Assembly: GCA_965247175.1 (NCBI GenBank)
Contig: OZ252006.1
Span: forward strand, 4,836,001-4,900,000
Length of the DNA stretch: 64,000 nt
Source of the DNA: JANQMX01 sp965247175
GTDB lineage: Bacteria; Pseudomonadota; Alphaproteobacteria; Kiloniellales; DSM-21159
Direction of reading: 5' to 3'
In this document: in pieces, positions 40,150-48,872 of the stretch
Numbering within the stretch: the first letter of the stretch is position 1
Layout: the number at the start of each line of letters is the position of its first letter
The notes under the pieces: generated by a model
Database searches by the model: none
The model's input: the letters and a program-made list of their open reading frames with translations, nothing else
Told to the model about the DNA's origin: nothing
Program-made: the position numbers and the translations under genes

Positions 40150-42845
40150 GCCGTCGCCAGGGCCGGGTCCTCTTCAGACGTGGCGGACGGATCCTTGGCC
40201 GAGGCTTGGGCGGCGGCGAGGCGGGCAATCGGCACGCGGAAGGGCGAGCAAGACACGTAGTCGAGCCCGACACCCTCGCAGAAGTGGATGGTGGCCGGGT
40301 CGCCGCCGTGCTCGCCGCAGATGCCGAGCTTGATATCACTACGGCTCTTGCGCCCCCGCTCGGCAGCGATGTCGATCAACTCGCCAACGCCAAAGGTATC
40401 GAGCGTGACGAAGGGGTCGTGCTCGACAATGCCATGCGCCTCGTAGGCCGGCAGGAAATTGCCAGCGTCGTCGCGGCTGAGGCCGAAGGTGGTCTGGGTC
40501 AAGTCGTTGGTACCGAAGGAGAAGAACTCGGCTGCTTCGGCAATCTCCTTCGCCTGCAAGGCGGCACGCGGCAGCTCGATCATGGTCCCGATCGTGTACT
40601 CGATGGTGATACCGGCTTCAGCGGCGATCTCACCGGCCACGCGTTCGACCATTTCCCGCAAGATCTCCAGCTCGCGCTTCCAAGCGACCAGCGGGATCAT
40701 GACCTCCGGGTGCACCGTCTCTCCCTTCTCCTGCTGAACCTTGACCGCAGCCTCGAAGATGGCCCGGGCCTGCATCTCGTAGATCTCGGGGTAGGTGATG
40801 CCAAGGCGGCAGCCTCGGTGGCCCAACATGGGATTGGTCTCTTCTAACTTGAGGACGCGAGTCCGCACCTGCTCCAGGTCCAAGCCGGCGGCGGCCCCAA
40901 CCTCCGCCATCTCCTTCTCCTCGCGCGGCAGGAACTCGTGCAGCGGCGGGTCGAGCAGGCGGATGGTCACCGGCAAGCCGGCCATGATGTGGAAGATTTC
41001 GACGAAGTCCTGCCGCTGCATGGGCAGGATCTTGTCCAGGGCGTGGCGTCGGCCGGCCTCGTCGTTGGCCAGGATCATCTCGCGCACGGCAACGATGCGG
41101 TCGGCGTCGAAAAACATATGCTCCGTCCGGCAGAGGCCGATCCCCTCGGCGCCGAAGCGCCGGGCGGTACGGCAGTCCTCCGGCGTTTCGGCATTGGTGC
41201 GCACCTTCATGCGGCGCTCGCCATCGGCCCAGGCCATGATGCGCCCGAAGTCCCCGGTCAGCTCCGCTTCGATGGTCGGCACCTCGCCCAGCATGACCTC
41301 GCCGGTCGTGCCGTCGATGGTGATGATGTCTCCCGCCGTGAGCTCCATCTCGCGGACCCGCATAACGCCGGTCTTATGGTCGATGCGCAGTTCGGCGGCG
41401 CCGGCGACACAGGGGCGTCCCATGCCGCGGGCAACCACGGCGGCGTGGCTGGTCATGCCGCCGCGGGTGGTCAGGATACCCTGGGCCGCATGCATGCCGT
41501 GAATGTCCTCCGGCGAGGTCTCGACCCGGCAGAGCAGCACCTTCTCGCCGGCCTGGGCCAGCTTCTCCGCCTCGTCGGCGGAGAAGACGATCTTGCCCGA
41601 GGCGGCACCCGGGGAAGCCGGCAGGCCGCGGGCGATGATCTTGCGCTCGGCGTCGGGATCGAGGGTCGGATGGAGCAGTTGGTCGAGGGACCCGGGCTCG
41701 ATGCGCTTGACTGCCTCGCGCGGCTCGATCAGCCCCTCGTCCACCATGTCGACGGCAATCTTCAGCGCCGCCTTGGCGGTGCGCTTGCCGTTGCGGGTCT
41801 GCAGCATATAGAGCGTGCCGGCCTCGACCGTGAACTCGATGTCCTGCATGTCGCGGTAATGTCGCTCCAGGGTCGCACGCACCTCCATCAACTGGCCGAA
41901 GACCTCAGGCATGACCTCTTCCATCGCCGGCAGGTCGGAGTTGTTGTCGTCCTTGCCTTTGATGGTGATGTTCTGCGGCGTGCGAATGCCGGCCACCACG
42001 TCCTCGCCTTGAGCGTTGACGAGGTACTCGCCGTAGAAGGTGTTCTCCCCGGACGATGGATTGCGGGTGAAGGCGACACCAGTGGCGCAGTCCTCGCCCA
42101 TGTTGCCAAAGACCATGGCCTGGATGTTGACTGCAGTGCCCCAGGACTCCGGGATGTGGTGAAGCTTGCGGTAGGTCTTGGCCCGCTGGTTGGTCCAGGA
42201 CTTGAACACCGCATCCATCGCTGCCCAGAGTTGGGCACGCGGCTCCTGCGGGAAAGGCTGACCGGTGGCTTCCTCCACCTTCGCCTTGTATCGGGCAATG
42301 ACCTCGAGCCAATGCTCGGCAGTCAGCTCGGTGTCGAGGGTGAGGCCGCGCTCTTCCTTCTCCAGCTCCAGGATCTCCTCGAAGCTGTAGTGCTCGACGC
42401 CCAGCACCACGTCACCGAACATTTGGATGAATCGGCGATAGCTGTCGTAGGCGAAGCGCGGGTCGCCACTCTTCTTCGCCAGCCCCTCGACCGTCTCGTC
42501 GTTGAGGCCGAGATTGAGCACGGTGTCCATCATGCCCGGCATGGAGACCCGCGCGCCAGAGCGCACGGAGACAAGCAGCGGGTCAGTCGGGTTGCCAAAG
42601 CCATGCCCTGTGGCTTGCTCGATATGGGCCAGCCCTTGGGTGATCTGTGCGTCGAGATCTTCGGGATAGGCGCCCATCTGAGTGAAGCGGGTGCAGGCTT
42701 CGGTGGTGACGGTGAAGCCAGGCGGCACCGGCAAGCCAATGGCCGCCATCTCGGCGAGATTGGCGCCCTTGCCACCAAGCAGATTGCGCATATCCGCACG
42801 GCCCTCACGAGCGCCGCCGCCAAAAGTGTAGACCCACTTGCTCAT
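40146..42845 (-). CDS. ppdK: pyruvate, phosphate dikinase
   Basis: An 899-residue enzyme that interconverts pyruvate, ATP and Pi with PEP, AMP and PPi. The N-terminal ATP-grasp domain begins LLGGKGANLAEMAAIGLPVPPGFTVTTEAC. The phosphohistidine loop is GGMTSHAAVVARGMGRPCVAG, and the C-terminal PEP-binding TIM barrel has FGTNDLTQTTFGLSRDD and CGEHGGDP. Length is normal for the bacterial form. ATG 42845. It lies downstream of glyQS-tenA on the same strand (43 nt gap), a common alphaproteobacterial order. Likely used for gluconeogenesis. Confidence 0.97.
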   Translation of the reverse strand: MSKWVYTFGGGAREGRADMRNLLGGKGANLAEMAAIGLPVPPGFTVTTEACTRFTQMGAYPEDLDAQITQGLAHIEQATGHGFGNPTDPLLVSVRSGARVSMPGMMDTVLNLGLNDETVEGLAKKSGDPRFAYDSYRRFIQMFGDVVLGVEHYSFEEILELEKEERGLTLDTELTAEHWLEVIARYKAKVEEATGQPFPQEPRAQLWAAMDAVFKSWTNQRAKTYRKLHHIPESWGTAVNIQAMVFGNMGEDCATGVAFTRNPSSGENTFYGEYLVNAQGEDVVAGIRTPQNITIKGKDDNNSDLPAMEEVMPEVFGQLMEVRATLERHYRDMQDIEFTVEAGTLYMLQTRNGKRTAKAALKIAVDMVDEGLIEPREAVKRIEPGSLDQLLHPTLDPDAERKIIARGLPASPGAASGKIVFSADEAEKLAQAGEKVLLCRVETSPEDIHGMHAAQGILTTRGGMTSHAAVVARGMGRPCVAGAAELRIDHKTGVMRVREMELTAGDIITIDGTTGEVMLGEVPTIEAELTGDFGRIMAWADGERRMKVRTNAETPEDCRTARRFGAEGIGLCRTEHMFFDADRIVAVREMILANDEAGRRHALDKILPMQRQDFVEIFHIMAGLPVTIRLLDPPLHEFLPREEKEMAEVGAAAGLDLEQVRTRVLKLEETNPMLGHRGCRLGITYPEIYEMQARAIFEAAVKVQQEKGETVHPEVMIPLVAWKRELEILREMVERVAGEIAAEAGITIEYTIGTMIELPRAALQAKEIAEAAEFFSFGTNDLTQTTFGLSRDDAGNFLPAYEAHGIVEHDPFVTLDTFGVGELIDIAAERGRKSRSDIKLGICGEHGGDPATIHFCEGVGLDYVSCSPFRVPIARLAAAQASAKDPSATSEEDPALATA

Positions 42846-42888
42846 GATCGCCTATCCGTTCCGTGCCGAGCCCTTGCCCGTGAGTGCT

Positions 42889-43566
42889 TCAGGGCGAGCA
42901 GAATACATCAAAGAAAGCGACTTCCAACCGCACCATGTTGGCGAAGCGCTTGGCCATGGCCTCTCGTCCGGCGCCATCGCTATCGGTGGCCGCCCGGTCC
43001 GTCTCATCCTTCAGCCACAGGACGAAGGCGCGGAAGTCAGGGTTGGCGTGCAAGGTGACCCACTCGCCGAAGTAGAAGGGCTCCGGCGCCTTGGCTGCCT
43101 GCGCTTCGCCCCAGGTGAGATAGATCCATTCGGCTGGCAGTAGAGTTGCCAGGATTTCTCCATAGCTGCCGTTGCGTCCGGCATCCGCCATCGCCTCGAG
43201 GAACTGCCGGGTCACGGGATGCAGCGGCGGTGCCGTGTACTCTGCCGGCGAGACGCCAAGCGCCTCGAAGCTGCGTTGGAAATAGGTGTTCTCATCCGAG
43301 GTGACGGCCGCGAGGAACGTCGAGAGGCGTGCCATCGCCGGCATGTTGGGCGCTTTGCCGACGGCGTAGCCGACCATGGAGACCAAGGTCTCCACAAAAG
43401 CGTAGTCCTGCACGAGATAGGCGGCCATCGCCTCCTTCGGCAGGGCGGCATCGCCCAGAGCAACCGTGAAGGGATGATTGCAGGCAGCATCCCACTCGGC
43501 GCCTGCCGCTTGTCTGGCTTGCTCGGAGAAGCTCGGGACATCCGCCCCGGAGGACGAGTCGCTCAT
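42889..43566 (-). CDS. TenA-family protein lacking the usual catalytic Cys (TenA_E type)
   Basis: A 225-residue all-helical TenA/thiaminase II-fold protein, expected to act on aminopyrimidine compounds in thiamine salvage. Typical parts are HPFTVALGDAALPKEAMAAYLVQDYAFVETLV and the C-terminal RLEVAFFDVFCSP. At the position where TenA_C enzymes have the nucleophile in LLPCxW, this protein has LLPAEWIYLTWGEAQ, so Cys is replaced by Ala and a Glu follows. That matches the TenA_E branch. The start at MSDSSSG follows the glyS stop after 1 nt; translation coupling is likely. Confidence 0.82.
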   Translation of the reverse strand: MSDSSSGADVPSFSEQARQAAGAEWDAACNHPFTVALGDAALPKEAMAAYLVQDYAFVETLVSMVGYAVGKAPNMPAMARLSTFLAAVTSDENTYFQRSFEALGVSPAEYTAPPLHPVTRQFLEAMADAGRNGSYGEILATLLPAEWIYLTWGEAQAAKAPEPFYFGEWVTLHANPDFRAFVLWLKDETDRAATDSDGAGREAMAKRFANMVRLEVAFFDVFCSP

Positions 43567-43567
43567 C

Positions 43568-45682
43568 TCAAGCGCCTTCAATCTGAGAGAAGTCGGCAAC
43601 GCGATCGAGGGTTCCGACGATTTGGGAGAGGAGCTTCAAGCGGTTCTCCCGCACGGCCGCTTCATCCACGTTGACCAAGACCTCGTCGAAAAAGGCGTCG
43701 ACTGGCCTTCGGAGACTCGAGAGGTCTTGCATGGCGGCAGTGAAGTCTTCCTGCGCCAAGGTCGTCTCCGCGGCGTGGCTGGCGTTGGTCAGCGCAGCGT
43801 GCAGGGCTGTTTCTTCGCCGGCCTGCAGCAGTGCCTCTTCGGCTTCGCCGCCGTGGTTGCGGCCATCTTTCTTCTCTTCGATGCGGACGATATTGGCGGC
43901 ACGGCGGTAGGCGGTCAGCAAGTTGGCGCCGTCCTCGCTGGCCAGGAAAGCACCCAACGCCTCGACCCGCGCCAGGAGGCGGACGAGATCATCTTCGCCA
44001 CCCAAGGCGAAGACCGCGGTGATCAAATCGTGGCGGACGCCCTGCTCGCGCAGGGTGACCTTCAGGCGGTCAGCAAAGAAGGCCATGAGGTCCTCAAGGG
44101 CCTCCTCGCGCCGGCCGGCCGTTCCAATGCTTTCAAAGCTGTCCCAGCTGCCGCGGAAGAGTGCAAGCAGCGGTAGGCGCAGCTTGTTCTCGACAATCAG
44201 ACGGATAACGCCGAGGGCGGCGCGGCGCAGGGCAAAGGGGTCCTTCGAGCCGGTCGGCTTCTCGTCGATCGCCCAAAAGCCGACCAGGGTGTCGATCTTG
44301 TCGGCGAGAGCGACGCAGACGCTGACTGGCGCGGAAGGGCAGGCATCGCTCGGGCCCAGCGGCTTGTAGTGGTCGCGTATGGCGTCCGCCACATCCTCGT
44401 GTTCGCCGTCATTGAGTGCATAGTAGCGGCCCATCAGGCCCTGCAACTCGGGGAACTCGCCGACCATGCCCGTGACGAGGTCGGCTTTGGCGAGGCGCGC
44501 GGCGGAGCGCACACGGTCCAGGTCCGCGCCCTCCAATCGGCGTGCGATCGCGACGGCCAGCGCCTGCACCCGGTCGATCTTGTCGTCCAGGCTGCCGAGC
44601 TTGGCATGGAAGACGATGTCCTTGAGCTCGGTGGTATGGCTCGAGAGCGGTCGTTTTCTGTCCTGCTCCCAAAAGAACTGTGCATCGGCCAGCCGCGCAC
44701 GTAGCACCCTCTCGTTGCCGGCGACAATGGTGGCGGCAAGCTCCGAACCGGCCGGTGCGTCCATGTTCGAGGCAAGTAAGAAGCGATCACCGAAGTGGCC
44801 GTCCGACGTGCGGGTGGAAAAGTACTTCTGATGGCTGCGCATCGAAGTCGCCAGAACTTCGGGCGGCAGGTCCATGTAGCTCGCGTCGATGCGGCCCATC
44901 AGAACGCAGGGCCACTCGACGAGGCCGGCAACCTCGGTGAGGAGCGCGGCGTCGGGCAACAGTTCTAGGCCGGCCTCCGCGCAGAGCGCCTCGGCCTGCT
45001 GCAGGATGCGCTGCTGCCGCTCGGCCGGGTCCAGGATGACGTAGCCTGCCGCCAGTTTGGCCTTGTAGTCAGCAAAGCTGTCCACGTGCAGCATCTTGTC
45101 TGACAAGAACCGATGCCCTTGCGTGAAGTGTTCGAAGTGCAGGTAATTGCTACTGCCCGGAGGGCCGCCAAGGTCGAGGCCGCCGGGCAGGGCTTCGCCG
45201 CCGAACAGAGCGATGATGCTGTGCAGTGGGCGTACCCAGCGAAAGCTGTGTTCCGCCCAGCGCATCGAGTTCGGCCAGCTCAAGTTCCGCACCGCCGCTT
45301 CGATCACCTCGGGCAGCACTTCCTTGCTTGGGCGCCCGGCGACATGGCGCACCAGGAAATAGAATGTGCCTTTGTCGCTCTCTCGCGTTTCAGCCTCGGC
45401 GATGTCGCTCAAGCCATTGGCCTTCATAAAGCCTTGGATGGCTTGCTCCGGCGCGCCGACTTTAGGGCCCTTCTTCTCCTCGGTGACGTCCGGCTGCTTC
45501 TCCGGCAGTTCCTCGACCACCAGAGCCAAGCGGCGTGGCGTGGCATAGGCGTGTGCCTCGCCGTGACTGAGGCCGGCCTTGTCGAGACCGGCCGTCACCA
45601 GCCGCTTGAGGTCCTCGGCGGCGCGCGCCTGCATACGCGCAGGGATTTCCTCCGAGAAGAGCTCGATCAGCAGCTCAGGCAT
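43568..45682 (-). CDS. glyS: glycyl-tRNA synthetase beta subunit
   Basis: A 704-residue beta subunit of the bacterial alpha2-beta2 glycyl-tRNA synthetase; it binds tRNA-Gly and carries the anticodon-binding region. It opens MPELLIELFSEEIPARMQARAAEDLKRL, with later KGPKVGAPEQAIQGFMKANG, VLLGRID-like VLMGRIDASYMDLPPEVLATSMRSHQKYFS, LARLAKADLVTGMVGEFPELQGLMGRYYA and a C-terminal DALR-like FFDEVLVNVDEAAVRENRLKLL. Its start overlaps the glyQ stop by 8 nt. Confidence 0.97.
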   Translation of the reverse strand: MPELLIELFSEEIPARMQARAAEDLKRLVTAGLDKAGLSHGEAHAYATPRRLALVVEELPEKQPDVTEEKKGPKVGAPEQAIQGFMKANGLSDIAEAETRESDKGTFYFLVRHVAGRPSKEVLPEVIEAAVRNLSWPNSMRWAEHSFRWVRPLHSIIALFGGEALPGGLDLGGPPGSSNYLHFEHFTQGHRFLSDKMLHVDSFADYKAKLAAGYVILDPAERQQRILQQAEALCAEAGLELLPDAALLTEVAGLVEWPCVLMGRIDASYMDLPPEVLATSMRSHQKYFSTRTSDGHFGDRFLLASNMDAPAGSELAATIVAGNERVLRARLADAQFFWEQDRKRPLSSHTTELKDIVFHAKLGSLDDKIDRVQALAVAIARRLEGADLDRVRSAARLAKADLVTGMVGEFPELQGLMGRYYALNDGEHEDVADAIRDHYKPLGPSDACPSAPVSVCVALADKIDTLVGFWAIDEKPTGSKDPFALRRAALGVIRLIVENKLRLPLLALFRGSWDSFESIGTAGRREEALEDLMAFFADRLKVTLREQGVRHDLITAVFALGGEDDLVRLLARVEALGAFLASEDGANLLTAYRRAANIVRIEEKKDGRNHGGEAEEALLQAGEETALHAALTNASHAAETTLAQEDFTAAMQDLSSLRRPVDAFFDEVLVNVDEAAVRENRLKLLSQIVGTLDRVADFSQIEGA

Positions 45683-46595
45683 CGGCGTTCGCTCCGAAGC
45701 TGGCGACCCAGGCCTCGCAAGAGCCTTTGGCCAGGGTCCGAACGCGAGCGATATAGGCCTGGCGCTCGGTCACCGAGATGACGCCGCGCGAGTCCAAGAG
45801 ATTGAAGATGTGGCTCGCCTTCATGCACTGGTCATAGGCCGGCAGAGGCAAACGCGCGTCCAGGAGCTGCTGGCCCTGCGCCTCGGCGTCCTCGAACTGG
45901 CGAAACAGCCGCTCAGTCTCCGCATGCTCGAAGTTGAAGGCGGAGAACTCGCGCTCGGCCTGTAGGAAGACGTCGCCATAGCTCTTGCCGCCCTGCTCAA
46001 TCGGGACGCCGTCCCAATCGAGATCGTAGACGTTGTCGACCCCCTGCACGTACATAATGAGGCGTTCGAGCCCGTACGTCAGCTCGACTGGGACGGGGTC
46101 GCAGTCAATGCCACCGACCTGCTGGAAGTAAGTGTACTGGGTTACTTCCATGCCGTCGCACCAGACCTCCCAGCCTAGGCCCCAGGCGCCAAGGGTTGGA
46201 CTCTCCCAGTCGTCCTCCACGAACCGTATATCGTGGGCCAGCGGATCGATGCCGATGGCTTTTAGAGAGCCGAGATAGAGGTCCTGGGCGTCTGGCGGGC
46301 TCGGCTTCAGCAGCACTTGGTACTGGTAGTAGTGCTGCAGACGGTTGGGATTCTCGCCGTAGCGTCCGTCTGTCGGTCGGCGCGAAGGCTGTACGTACGC
46401 ACAGCGCCAGATGCGGTCAGGGCCGAGCGCCCGCAAGGTCGTCGCCGGGTGAAAGGTGCCGGCGCCAACCTCCATGTCGTAAGGCTGCAGAATGACGCAG
46501 CCTTGCCGCGCCCAATAGTCCTGAAGCTTCAGGATCAGGCCTTGGAAACAAGTTTCGGGATTGGCGGCCTTCTTGCGGCCGACGCGCTGGGACAT
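45675..46595 (-). CDS. glyQ: glycyl-tRNA synthetase alpha subunit
   Basis: A 306-residue alpha subunit that forms the class II aminoacylation site. It has FQGLILKLQDYWARQGCVILQPYDMEVGAGTFHPATTLRALG, the signature of GlyQ, AYVQPSRRPTDGRYGENPNR, and DWESPTLGAWGLGWEVWCDGMEVTQYTYFQQVGG. Length is normal (about 300). It overlaps glyS by 8 nt and is 75 nt downstream of the cysteine hydrolase stop. The upstream gap carries no obvious T-box. Confidence 0.98.
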   Translation of the reverse strand: MSQRVGRKKAANPETCFQGLILKLQDYWARQGCVILQPYDMEVGAGTFHPATTLRALGPDRIWRCAYVQPSRRPTDGRYGENPNRLQHYYQYQVLLKPSPPDAQDLYLGSLKAIGIDPLAHDIRFVEDDWESPTLGAWGLGWEVWCDGMEVTQYTYFQQVGGIDCDPVPVELTYGLERLIMYVQGVDNVYDLDWDGVPIEQGGKSYGDVFLQAEREFSAFNFEHAETERLFRQFEDAEAQGQQLLDARLPLPAYDQCMKASHIFNLLDSRGVISVTERQAYIARVRTLAKGSCEAWVASFGANADA

Positions 46596-46670
46596 GACAA
46601 GCTTTATGTTGCGTCTGCGAAGAGCGTCGTGAAGGTATCGACCGGATGACGCCGGATCAAGCGAAGCTGC

Positions 46671-47270
46671 CTAGCTTGGCAGCGCATCCGTCGTTGGCGC
46701 CAGAATGGCGAAGCGGTCGGCCAAGGCGGCGAGGGAGGCAAGCTGCAGGGCAGGTGCCTCTACCGTCGTTCCGTCAGGGCCTGGCAGGTCGCGAGTCGCC
46801 GTCGCGCCCGTGACGATGGTAGTGCGATAGCCCAGGTCCAAGGCCGCGCGCGCCGTCGAGCTGACGCACATGTGGGTCATGAAACCGGCCAAAATCACCT
46901 CCTGCTTCCCGAAGGCCTCCAGCCTCTCCTGCAGAATGGTGCTGGAGAAGGCGTTCGGCCGCGGCTTTTCGATCACCGTCTCTCCCTCGAGCGGTGCGAC
47001 GACGCCGATGATCTGGCCGCGGTCCTGGCTTCGGTCGAAGGCACCGCCCGGGCGGCCGGCATGGGCGATGTGTATGACCGGTGTATCTTCCCGGCGTGCC
47101 CGTGCCAGCAGGCGGGCCGCCTCAGAAACCGCATCCTCGACGCCGCTCAGCGGCAATGCCCCCGTCAGATACTCGTTCTGTAAATCGATCATGACCAGGA
47201 CGGCCTCGGACAGCTTGGCCGGTGTGAGGTCGGCGCCGCTCATCTGCAGCAGGGATTGAGGGGCAGTCAT
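46671..47270 (-). CDS. isochorismatase-family cysteine hydrolase
   Basis: A 199-residue cysteine hydrolase. The Asp-Lys-Cys triad is in VLVMIDLQNEYL (Asp), VIEKPRPNAFSST (Lys) and GFMTHMCVSSTARAA (Cys), with the cis-peptide before THMCV. It probably cleaves an amide, such as an N-carbamoyl or nicotinamide-type compound. A GGAGG box precedes the ATG at 47270; the frame continues upstream but that part is antisense to fetA. It is divergent from fetAB. Substrate not determinable. Confidence 0.88.
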   Translation of the reverse strand: MTAPQSLLQMSGADLTPAKLSEAVLVMIDLQNEYLTGALPLSGVEDAVSEAARLLARARREDTPVIHIAHAGRPGGAFDRSQDRGQIIGVVAPLEGETVIEKPRPNAFSSTILQERLEAFGKQEVILAGFMTHMCVSSTARAALDLGYRTTIVTGATATRDLPGPDGTTVEAPALQLASLAALADRFAILAPTTDALPS

Positions 47271-47415
47271 GGGCAGCCTCCTGGCTTCGGTGGGGCAGTA
47301 GGAGATGGCTAGCCGCCGGACGCCGCGGCTGCAACCACCCTCTCGGCGACTGTGGCCATTGGAGCGAAATCGTCGGGAGGCTATGAAGACGCGGTCCCAA
47401 GGAAGAAGAAACATC

Positions 47416-48066
47416 GTGCCGACCAGAGACCCCTCGATGCCGCCGCCCCCACGGCTGAGTTTGCGCAGCCTGCGATCGCCCGTCGTCGCGGCGCCAGCCA
47501 TGGACCTGGCGCCTGGCGAATGTGTCTCTGTCATGGGCGCCTCCGGGTCGGGCAAGTCTCGACTGCTGCGAGCGATCGTCGACCTCGACCCAAACGAAGG
47601 GCAGGTGTGCCTGGACGGCCGCTCGCGAGAGGCCGTCCCCGCGCCGGAGTGGCGTCGCGCCATAGCTTACGTGCCGGCGGAAAGCGGCTGGTGGGATGAG
47701 CAAGTGGCTCCCCATTTTTCGGACGGTGGCCCGTCGCCGTCCGGGCTGATTGCGCTTGGGCTGCCGGAGACGGCGGGGCAGTGGCTGGTCGCGCGCCTTT
47801 CCACTGGGGAGCGCCAGCGCCTTGCTCTGCTGCGAGCCCTTGCCGGGGATCCCAAGGTGCTGCTGCTCGACGAGCCGACGTCCGGTCTGGATAGCGAGGC
47901 GACGGCGAAGGTCGAGCAGCTGCTGCGGGAAGAGCTGGCACGTGGCGTTTCCATCCTCTTCGTGACGCACGACCCGACTCAGGCAGACCGCCTCGCGCAG
48001 CGCCGCCTCCATATGGCGGATGGCGTGCTGCAGGAGGAGATGGCGGGCGGGGCAGCGGCGTCATGA
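47416..48066 (+). CDS. fetA: ABC transporter ATP-binding protein (FetA/YbbL-like)
   Basis: A 216-residue ABC ATPase. Walker A is VMGASGSGKSRLL, the signature ARLSTGERQRLALLRALA, Walker B VLLLDEPTSGLDSEAT and the His switch FVTHDPTQADRL. It pairs with the UPF0014/FetB-type permease that starts within its stop (ATGA). In E. coli FetAB exports iron under oxidative stress. GTG 47416 has a GGAAGAAG box; ATG 47383 and ATG 47437 are alternatives. The substrate-facing N-terminus is short, as in FetA. Confidence 0.85.
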   Translation: MPTRDPSMPPPPRLSLRSLRSPVVAAPAMDLAPGECVSVMGASGSGKSRLLRAIVDLDPNEGQVCLDGRSREAVPAPEWRRAIAYVPAESGWWDEQVAPHFSDGGPSPSGLIALGLPETAGQWLVARLSTGERQRLALLRALAGDPKVLLLDEPTSGLDSEATAKVEQLLREELARGVSILFVTHDPTQADRLAQRRLHMADGVLQEEMAGGAAAS

Positions 48067-48872
48067 GCGGATACATCCAGCTCTCAATCTTGGACCTGGT
48101 GCTGGCCTCAGGCCTGCTCGTGGCAGCGGCGCTTGCCTCGCTGCTGCTGCAATTGGGCTTAGCCAGGCAGATTCTCTGGGCCGCCGTGCGCATGACGGCG
48201 CAGCTCCTGCTGATCGGCCTGCTGCTCAAGTTGATTTTCGCCATCACCGCGCCCTGGCTCACGGCTCTGGTCGTGGTGGCTATGGCGCTCTTGGCCGGCT
48301 ACGAAATCCGGCAGCGACAGGCCAGCCGACTGACCGGCTGGTGGACCTACGGCCTTGGCGCCTCGACCATGCTGCTCGTCGGACCGCTGATGACGGTGCT
48401 TGTGGTGACCGCTTTCGTACAGCCGGAGCCCTGGTACGACCCGCGCTATGCCATTCCCATGGTCGGCATGATCTTGGGTAACGCCATGACCGGCGTCAGC
48501 CTGGGGCTCGACACCCTGACCAGCGCGATGAAGCGCGACGTGGCCGCCGTCGAGGCGCGGCTGCTGCTGGGGGGTACGCGTTGGGAGGCCTGCCGGCCCA
48601 TTGCCCGCAAAGCCATGCGCAGCGGCATGATGCCGATCATCAATGCGATGATGGCAACCGGCGTGATCGCGCTGCCGGGCATGATGACTGGGCAGATTCT
48701 CGCCGGTGTCGACCCGGAGGAGGCGGTGCGATACCAACTCCTGATCATGTTTATGATCGCCGGCGCCACCAGCCTGGGGGTGGTGCTGGCTGTCGTCGGC
48801 GGCACCTGGCGTCTGACCGACGAGCGCCACCGCTTGCGCTTGGACCGCTTGAGCCAGGGCAACCGAGACTAA
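48063..48872 (+). CDS. fetB: iron export ABC permease (FetB/YbbM, UPF0014)
   Basis: A 269-residue membrane protein with about seven helices and the UPF0014 signature. Seen are AAVRMTAQLLLIGLLLKLIF, AIPMVGMILGNAMTGVSLGLDTL and a long cytoplasmic EARLLLGGTRWEACRPIARKAMRSGMMPIINAMMATGVIALPGMMTGQIL, which contacts the ATPase. It overlaps fetA by 4 nt and is convergent with tgt (4-nt overlap of stops). Likely role is export of iron or another metal; family based. Confidence 0.9.
   Translation: MSGYIQLSILDLVLASGLLVAAALASLLLQLGLARQILWAAVRMTAQLLLIGLLLKLIFAITAPWLTALVVVAMALLAGYEIRQRQASRLTGWWTYGLGASTMLLVGPLMTVLVVTAFVQPEPWYDPRYAIPMVGMILGNAMTGVSLGLDTLTSAMKRDVAAVEARLLLGGTRWEACRPIARKAMRSGMMPIINAMMATGVIALPGMMTGQILAGVDPEEAVRYQLLIMFMIAGATSLGVVLAVVGGTWRLTDERHRLRLDRLSQGNRD

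Noticed and set aside
46596..46670. T-box or glycine riboswitch before glyQ
   Set aside because: The 75-nt gap is too short and has no matching stem or T-box sequence.
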